NCBI GenBank assembly: GCA_030824175.1
Contig: JAVBYH010000301.1
Coordinates: forward strand, 1-10,263
Direction of reading: 5' to 3'
Source: Bacteroidota bacterium
GTDB lineage: Bacteria > Bacteroidota > Ignavibacteria > UBA10030 > UBA8401
DNA: 10,263 nucleotides
A model generated the notes under the pieces. The model was not told the DNA's origin, searched no databases, and saw only the letters and a list, made by a program, of their open reading frames with translations. A program made the position numbers and the translations under genes. Shown here one piece after another: positions 6,295-10,263 of this stretch (positions are counted from its first letter, which is position 1; every line of letters starts with the position of its first letter).

Positions 6295-6341
6295 GTCGTC
6301 GGGGGAACCGTCACTTCGCTGTACTAATTATATCGATACCG

Positions 6342-6361
6342 GCGCGCGAGGGATTGCGCGC
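6342..6361 (+). repeat. Small GC hairpin in the leader
   Basis: GCGCGC (6342-6347) and GCGCGC (6356-6361) can form a 6-pair stem around GAGGGATT. The loop contains GAGGGA, which resembles a ribosome site for the tiny frame at 6364. GC-alternating sequence can pair by chance. Confidence 0.4.
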
Positions 6362-6401
6362 GAATGATGAGCATGTGTGAACAATGCTGCGGGTGAGGTA
6401 T

Positions 6402-6418
6402 GTCCGGAGGGTCCGGAC
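6402..6418 (+). repeat. Compact hairpin GTCCGGA-GGG-TCCGGAC in the leader
   Basis: GTCCGGA (6402-6408) and TCCGGAC (6412-6418) are perfect 7-base arms with a GGG loop, about 70 bases before the ribosome site of the dehydrogenase gene. There is no T tract after it, so it is not an intrinsic terminator by itself. It may be part of a larger leader structure. Confidence 0.5.
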
Positions 6419-6500
6419 GCATGTTGTGTAAAGGGCGCGGCTGTGTGCGTGAACACGTCACAGGGGCGTGCACAAGAGACTGAAACCGGAGGGGAACCGC

Positions 6501-7808
6501 ATGGTGATGCATGAAGCGTTCATCGATACAATCGAGAGGAAGACGGCGGTCGTGGGAGTGATCGGCCTGGGATATGTGGGGCTCCCGCTCATCCTGTGTT
6601 TCGCGGAAAAAGGTTTCACGACGATCGGGTTGGATATCGACGGCAAGAAGACGGCGGCGTTGATGGGGGGAGAGTCGTACATCAGGCACATCCCGTCATC
6701 GCGCATCCAGGCTGCGGTGGAGGGCGGATTATTCACGGCGACGACGGATTTCTCGATGGCGGCCCGCTGCGACGCCGTGCTCATTGCCGTGCCGACGCCG
6801 CTGAACAAAAACCGCGAACCGGACGTGCAGTACATCGTTGCCGCCTGCGAGGCCATCGCGCCGCATGTGCGGAAGGGGCAGCTCATCGTGCTCGAATCGT
6901 CCACGTATCCCGGCACGACGGATGAAGTGATGATACCGATCCTCGAGCGCGGGGGTTTGAAGGTGGACAGGGACTTTTTTGCGGCCTTCTCGCCCGAGCG
7001 CGAGGATCCGGCGAACAAAGATTTCCGCACCGAGACGATCTCGAAGGTCATAGGCGCGACATCGCCGCAGGGGCTGGCCGCGGCCGAAAAATTGTACGGG
7101 CAGGTCGTGGTGACCACGGTGCCGGTGTCGTCCACAAAGGCCGCCGAGGCGACGAAACTCGTGGAGAATATTTTCCGTGCTGTGAACATCGCGCTCGTGA
7201 ACGAACTGAAGACGACGTTCATGAAAATGGGCATCGACGTATGGGAAGTGATCGACGCGGCGAAGACGAAGCCGTTCGGGTTCATGCCGTTCTATCCCGG
7301 ACCGGGGCTCGGGGGGCACTGCATACCGATCGATCCGTTTTATCTCACCTGGAAGGCGCGGGAGTTCGGCGTCTCGACGAAGTTTATCGAACTCGCCGGC
7401 GAGATCAACAACGCGATGCCGGATTTCGTCGTGCACAGGGTGATGGAAGTGCTCAATGAGAGCGGAAGGTCGTTGAAGGGGGCGCGCGTGCTTGTGCTGG
7501 GACTGGCGTATAAGGCGAACGTGGACGACATGAGGGAGTCGCCCACGTTCCACCTTTTCGATCGGCTCGAGGCGGGGGGGGCGATCGTCGACTATAATGA
7601 TCCGTACATTCCGGTCATTACGGAGACGCGCGAGCATGCGCGCTATACGGGCCGCAGGTCCGTGCCGGTGGCGGCGGGGTATGACCTCATGCTCATCGCC
7701 ACCGCGCACGATGAGTACCGGAGCATCGACTTTTCCCGGTTCCACATCCCGATCGTAGACACGAGAAATGTCCTGAAGGGGACATCGCCGTGTTTTCATA
7801 AAGCATAG
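6501..7808 (+). CDS. wbpA: Nucleotide-sugar 6-dehydrogenase, probably UDP-GlcNAc 6-dehydrogenase (WbpA-like)
   Basis: This cytosolic enzyme oxidises the C6 hydroxyl of a UDP-sugar to a carboxylate with two NAD+, providing an acidic sugar for surface polysaccharide. Seen in 435 residues: Rossmann motif G-L-G-Y-V-G-L-P-L (22-30) for NAD; A-V-P-T-P-L; E-S-S-T-Y-P-G-T-T; T-K-L-V-E-N with Lys219, the expected catalytic Lys; P-G-P-G-L-G-G-H-C-I-P-I-D-P-F-Y-L with nucleophile Cys274; and the C-terminal UDP-binding domain with G-L-A-Y-K-A-N-V-D-D-M-R-E-S-P (Lys338). The H-C-I-P-I-D-P-F-Y-L-T-W-K-A-R-E wording resembles WbpA (UDP-GlcNAc) more than UDP-glucose or GDP-mannose dehydrogenases; substrate remains inference. 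ATG 6501 is chosen for GGAGGGG 6 bases upstream; the in-frame GTG at 6468 would add 11 residues with no usable ribosome site. It is first in the operon, 14 bases before the kinase gene. Confidence 0.88.
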   Translation: MVMHEAFIDTIERKTAVVGVIGLGYVGLPLILCFAEKGFTTIGLDIDGKKTAALMGGESYIRHIPSSRIQAAVEGGLFTATTDFSMAARCDAVLIAVPTPLNKNREPDVQYIVAACEAIAPHVRKGQLIVLESSTYPGTTDEVMIPILERGGLKVDRDFFAAFSPEREDPANKDFRTETISKVIGATSPQGLAAAEKLYGQVVVTTVPVSSTKAAEATKLVENIFRAVNIALVNELKTTFMKMGIDVWEVIDAAKTKPFGFMPFYPGPGLGGHCIPIDPFYLTWKAREFGVSTKFIELAGEINNAMPDFVVHRVMEVLNESGRSLKGARVLVLGLAYKANVDDMRESPTFHLFDRLEAGGAIVDYNDPYIPVITETREHARYTGRRSVPVAAGYDLMLIATAHDEYRSIDFSRFHIPIVDTRNVLKGTSPCFHKA

Positions 7809-7822
7809 AAGAGGCACCAGCC

Positions 7823-10165
7823 ATGATCTCTGAAATTCGTTCCCACCAACGAAGAGGAGAGGAGCAGCTGTTCAACCTGCAGCATGAATCGATGTTCCAG
7901 CAATATGTGGGCATCGTCATCCGCAGGAAATGGACCGTGCTCGCCATTTTCAGCGTCGTCTTCAGTGCCATAGCCATCTACACTTTCACCGCGGTTCCGA
8001 TGTACGAGGCGAGTTCGCTCGTGCTCATCGATGTTCGGGAGGCGGACAACGCGAATCCACTTTCCGATGCGGAGGGAACGGCGACGGCAAACAAGATCAC
8101 GAACGAACTTGAAGTGATGAAGTCGACGAGCAATATCGTCTCTGTGGCGCAGTCGCTGCTGGCGAGGAAGTACCTGGATCCCGCATCGAAGACGATCCTT
8201 CCCATTATCAGGCCGGATGCGGGAGAGGCACCGAGCGACTCGATCCTGTCCGAACAGGCCGTCGTCGGAAGAGTGAAGAAAGCCGTGGAGTTCGTACCGA
8301 TCCGCGAGTCCGACGTCATCAAGATCACCGCGAAGAGTTCCGATCCGAGAGAGGCCGCCCTCATCGCGAACCTCTACACGGCGACGTATTCGTCGCACAA
8401 CATGTCTCTCAGCCGCACGCGAACCCAGGCGCTGAGGGAGTTCCTGGAAGGCCAGCTCATTGCGAAGCGGTCGGAGCTCGACACGACGGAGAACGAGCTG
8501 CAGCGATACATGCGGCAGACGGGCATCGTCTCGCTCGACGCCGAGGCGAGCAGGAGCGTGGAGCATCTGGCGCAGCTCGAGGCGCAGCGCGACGGGCTCG
8601 CGGTCGACAAGCATTCGCTGCAGAAGACGCTCACATCGTACCAGGAGGAGCTCGCGAGGCAGGAGCCGAACGCCGCGCGGTCGATCGGAGAATCGAACGA
8701 CAGCTACATCAAGCTGCTCCAGGAGCAGCTCGGGAAGCTCGAAGTGCAGCGGGATGTGACGATCGCCCAGAATCCGACGATGGTGCAGCAGAAGCTCTAC
8801 TCGGACAAGCTCGAAGAAATCAACAGCCAGATCGATGAGATCAAACGACGCCTCGACGCCCGAACGAAGCTCTATTTGAAGTCGGTGCTGCCGGGCGGGC
8901 TGGACCAGACTTCGCCGAACTCTTCGTACCTCTCGCAGCTGAAGGCGAAGATCATCGATCAGCAGATCGCGCTGCAGGGCATAGACGCGCGCATACACGC
9001 CATCGATGCGGTGATCGGCGACAGCGAACGGAAATTCAATCTGATCCCCGCCAAGAGCATCAACCTCGCGCGCCTGCAGCGTTCGCGGATGAGCACCGAG
9101 AAGCTCTTCCTCCTTGTGGAGGAAAAATTCAACGAGGCGGCGATCAAGGAAAAATCGGTGTTCGGGAGCGTGAACGTCGTGGACAAGGCAAGCGTGCCCA
9201 CGATGCCGGTGAGTCCGCGTATCGTCCTGAATCTCGCCGTCGGCGTGCTGCTCGGGTTCGGGCTCGGCATGGGGTACGTGCTCGTGCGCGCGATGCTGGA
9301 CCGGTACATCCGGACGCCGGAGGACCTGAAGCGATGCGGTTTCGTGCCGCTCTCGACGATCTCCACGATGAACGGGGAGATGAAGAAGATCGAGCAGGAG
9401 ATCGCCGCGACAAAGATCAAGCGTTTCCTCGATCCGCATCTCATCGCGTACTACCGTCCGCTTTCGCCGATGGCCGAATCGTACCGGCATCTCAGGGCGA
9501 AAGTGCAGTACGTGCATGTGGACAAGCCCATCCGGTGCATCGTCGTCTCGAGCTGCAATCCGAAGGAGGGGAAGACGACGACGACGGCGAACCTCGCCGT
9601 GACGTTCGCGCAGACGGAGCGGAAGGTGCTCGTTGTCGATGCGGACATGCGCCGATCGTCGCTGCACGTGATGTTCGGACTGCGGAACCTCACTGGTCTG
9701 AACGAGCACCTGTTCGGCAAGATGACGGCCGATGAGGTGATACAGAAGGACGTGCTGCCGAACCTCGACGTGCTCACGTGCGGGCTGATACCCCCGAACC
9801 CGGCGGAGATCCTCGGCTCGAAGCGGATGCGCGACTTTATCGTGCAGATGAAGCAGCGGTACGACATGATCATCTTCGACGCGCCGCCGCTGCTTGCGGT
9901 AACGGACGCGGCGGTGCTCGCCACGGAGGCGGACGGGGTGCTGCTCGTGGCGTCGTCGGGAAACACGCATGCTGCCGGACTCGAGCGCATCGCGGAATTT
10001 CTGACGAGTGTGGGCGTGAAGCTTCTCGGCGTCGTGCTCAACAGGTTCGACGCGAAGCGTGAGTATGGCAACACGTACTCGAGCTATGCGAGCTATCACT
10101 ACGGGTACTACGGATACGATCTCGGTGACAACAAGAAAAAGGGGGAGCGGAGGCTCAATGCCTGA
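7823..10165 (+). CDS. wzc: Wzc-type polysaccharide co-polymerase / tyrosine autokinase
   Basis: An inner-membrane protein that sets polysaccharide chain length and couples polymerisation to export by cycles of tyrosine autophosphorylation. The 780 residues show a Wzz domain with first membrane span about 38-58, a periplasmic part with coiled-coil stretches about 200-400, a GNVR-like segment S-I-N-L-A-R-L-Q-R-S about 412-421, and a second span about 467-487 preceded by P-V-S-P-R. The cytoplasmic BY-kinase follows: Walker A N-P-K-E-G-K-T-T-T (Lys584), Walker A' V-V-D-A-D-M-R-R (604-611), Walker B I-I-F-D-A-P-P (683-689), and a C-terminal cluster of eight Tyr between 748 and 765, the autophosphorylation tail. 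Kinase and transmembrane parts are fused as in proteobacterial Wzc, not split as in Firmicutes. GAGG lies 8 bases before the ATG. No outer-membrane export (Wza-like) gene or low-molecular-weight phosphatase is visible in the window. Confidence 0.93.
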   Translation: MISEIRSHQRRGEEQLFNLQHESMFQQYVGIVIRRKWTVLAIFSVVFSAIAIYTFTAVPMYEASSLVLIDVREADNANPLSDAEGTATANKITNELEVMKSTSNIVSVAQSLLARKYLDPASKTILPIIRPDAGEAPSDSILSEQAVVGRVKKAVEFVPIRESDVIKITAKSSDPREAALIANLYTATYSSHNMSLSRTRTQALREFLEGQLIAKRSELDTTENELQRYMRQTGIVSLDAEASRSVEHLAQLEAQRDGLAVDKHSLQKTLTSYQEELARQEPNAARSIGESNDSYIKLLQEQLGKLEVQRDVTIAQNPTMVQQKLYSDKLEEINSQIDEIKRRLDARTKLYLKSVLPGGLDQTSPNSSYLSQLKAKIIDQQIALQGIDARIHAIDAVIGDSERKFNLIPAKSINLARLQRSRMSTEKLFLLVEEKFNEAAIKEKSVFGSVNVVDKASVPTMPVSPRIVLNLAVGVLLGFGLGMGYVLVRAMLDRYIRTPEDLKRCGFVPLSTISTMNGEMKKIEQEIAATKIKRFLDPHLIAYYRPLSPMAESYRHLRAKVQYVHVDKPIRCIVVSSCNPKEGKTTTTANLAVTFAQTERKVLVVDADMRRSSLHVMFGLRNLTGLNEHLFGKMTADEVIQKDVLPNLDVLTCGLIPPNPAEILGSKRMRDFIVQMKQRYDMIIFDAPPLLAVTDAAVLATEADGVLLVASSGNTHAAGLERIAEFLTSVGVKLLGVVLNRFDAKREYGNTYSSYASYHYGYYGYDLGDNKKKGERRLNA

Positions 10166-10205
10166 CCGCGCCCGCCGCACACACTCGAACGAAACAGGGA
10201 GTGCA

Positions 10206-10263
10206 ATGAACAATACGCCCGTTCATCTCGGCATCATCGGCTGCGGCCGGTGGGGCATCAACC
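10206..10263 (+). CDS. Gfo/Idh/MocA-family oxidoreductase, 3' end outside the window
   Basis: Only 19 residues are visible: M-N-N-T-P-V-H-L-G-I-I-G-C-G-R-W-G-I-N. A beta strand followed by G-x-G-x-W-G is the nucleotide-binding start of Gfo/Idh/MocA oxidoreductases. In polysaccharide clusters such enzymes often act after a WbpA-type dehydrogenase (WbpB oxidises UDP-GlcNAcA at C3), which fits the context but cannot be proven here. AGGGAG (10196-10201) lies 4 bases before the ATG at 10206. An in-frame ATG at 10158, overlapping the kinase stop and preceded by GGAGG, would add 16 residues of non-family-like sequence, so I prefer 10206. Confidence 0.7.
   Translation, partial: MNNTPVHLGIIGCGRWGIN

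Larger units (their letters stand above)
6072..6500 (+). other. Long non-coding leader-like region before the polysaccharide operon
   Basis: About 430 bases lie between the candidate promoter and the first operon gene with no convincing protein. The region holds two copies of a 34-base motif, two compact hairpins near its 3' end, and the ribosome site GGAGGGG (6488-6494) of the next gene. Two tiny frames with a start codon exist (6364-6396, 10 codons; 6400-6483, 27 codons), but neither has a well-placed ribosome site. If the promoter at 6041-6071 is used, most of this is an untranslated leader that could host attenuation, antitermination or an RNA switch. I recognise no known riboswitch class in it. 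Confidence 0.5.

Noticed and set aside
6305..6345. Possible sigma-70 promoter with TATATC (6330-6335)
   Set aside because: No acceptable -35 hexamer lies 15-19 bases upstream, so it is not supported over the element at 6041-6071.
6324..6689. A 121-codon minus-strand frame spanning the leader and the dehydrogenase start
   Set aside because: Half of it is antisense to the NAD-binding domain, composition is His/Arg/Pro-rich, and no promoter or ribosome site supports it.
10081..10130. Repetitive TAC/TAT-rich stretch near the end of the Wzc gene
   Set aside because: Not a DNA repeat of interest: it encodes the Tyr-rich autophosphorylation tail expected for BY-kinases.
7796..10213. An 805-codon open frame on the minus strand, opposite the Wzc gene
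   Set aside because: Its product is dominated by Arg, His, Leu and Val with no motif, while the + strand encodes a complete, motif-rich kinase. It is a by-product of codon bias in GC-rich coding DNA.

Overview
The window looks like a chromosomal piece of a fairly GC-rich member of the Bacteroidota/Chlorobi/Ignavibacteria side of the tree. The main clue is the protein encoded at 4210-5904: it ends in a type IX secretion sorting domain with the N-Y-P-N-P-F-N-P-T-T wording typical of Ignavibacteria, Kapabacteria and relatives. The wording is a lineage hint, not proof. Reading frames are tightly packed on the + strand, with one small gene on the - strand.

Layout. (1) 2-2559: a polyphosphate pair, the C-terminal three quarters of polyphosphate kinase (ppk1, cut by the window edge) followed directly by a short exopolyphosphatase/GppA-type phosphatase. 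An intrinsic terminator at 2589-2627 closes this unit. (2) 2649-3032 (-): a small unrecognised lipoprotein, divergent from (3) 3200-3946, a class I SAM-dependent methyltransferase. (4) 3961-5949: a TIGR03790-family secreted protein with a type IX sorting signal. It has a well-placed candidate sigma-54 promoter and upstream palindromes, and is flanked by two related REP-like palindromes. A strong terminator hairpin follows at 5966-6007. (5) 6008-6500: about 490 bases without a convincing gene, holding a candidate promoter, a diverged 34-base direct repeat and two short hairpins; it reads like a long leader. (6) 6501-end: the start of a polysaccharide operon, with a nucleotide-sugar 6-dehydrogenase (WbpA-like), a Wzc-type chain-length regulator/tyrosine autokinase, and the first codons of a Gfo/Idh/MocA oxidoreductase.

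How the parts fit. PPK1 and the phosphatase make and break polyphosphate (or pppGpp). The last block supplies an acidic nucleotide sugar (probably UDP-GlcNAcA), controls polymerisation and export of the polysaccharide, and probably modifies the sugar further with the oxidoreductase. Polymerase, flippase, outer-membrane channel and glycosyltransferases would lie beyond the right edge. TIGR03790 proteins are, from memory, associated with exosortase/exopolysaccharide genomes and sigma-54 control, so a sigma-54-type promoter on this gene beside a polysaccharide operon is the most suggestive regulatory link here. I see no CRISPR array, tRNA, rRNA, transposase or phage gene.
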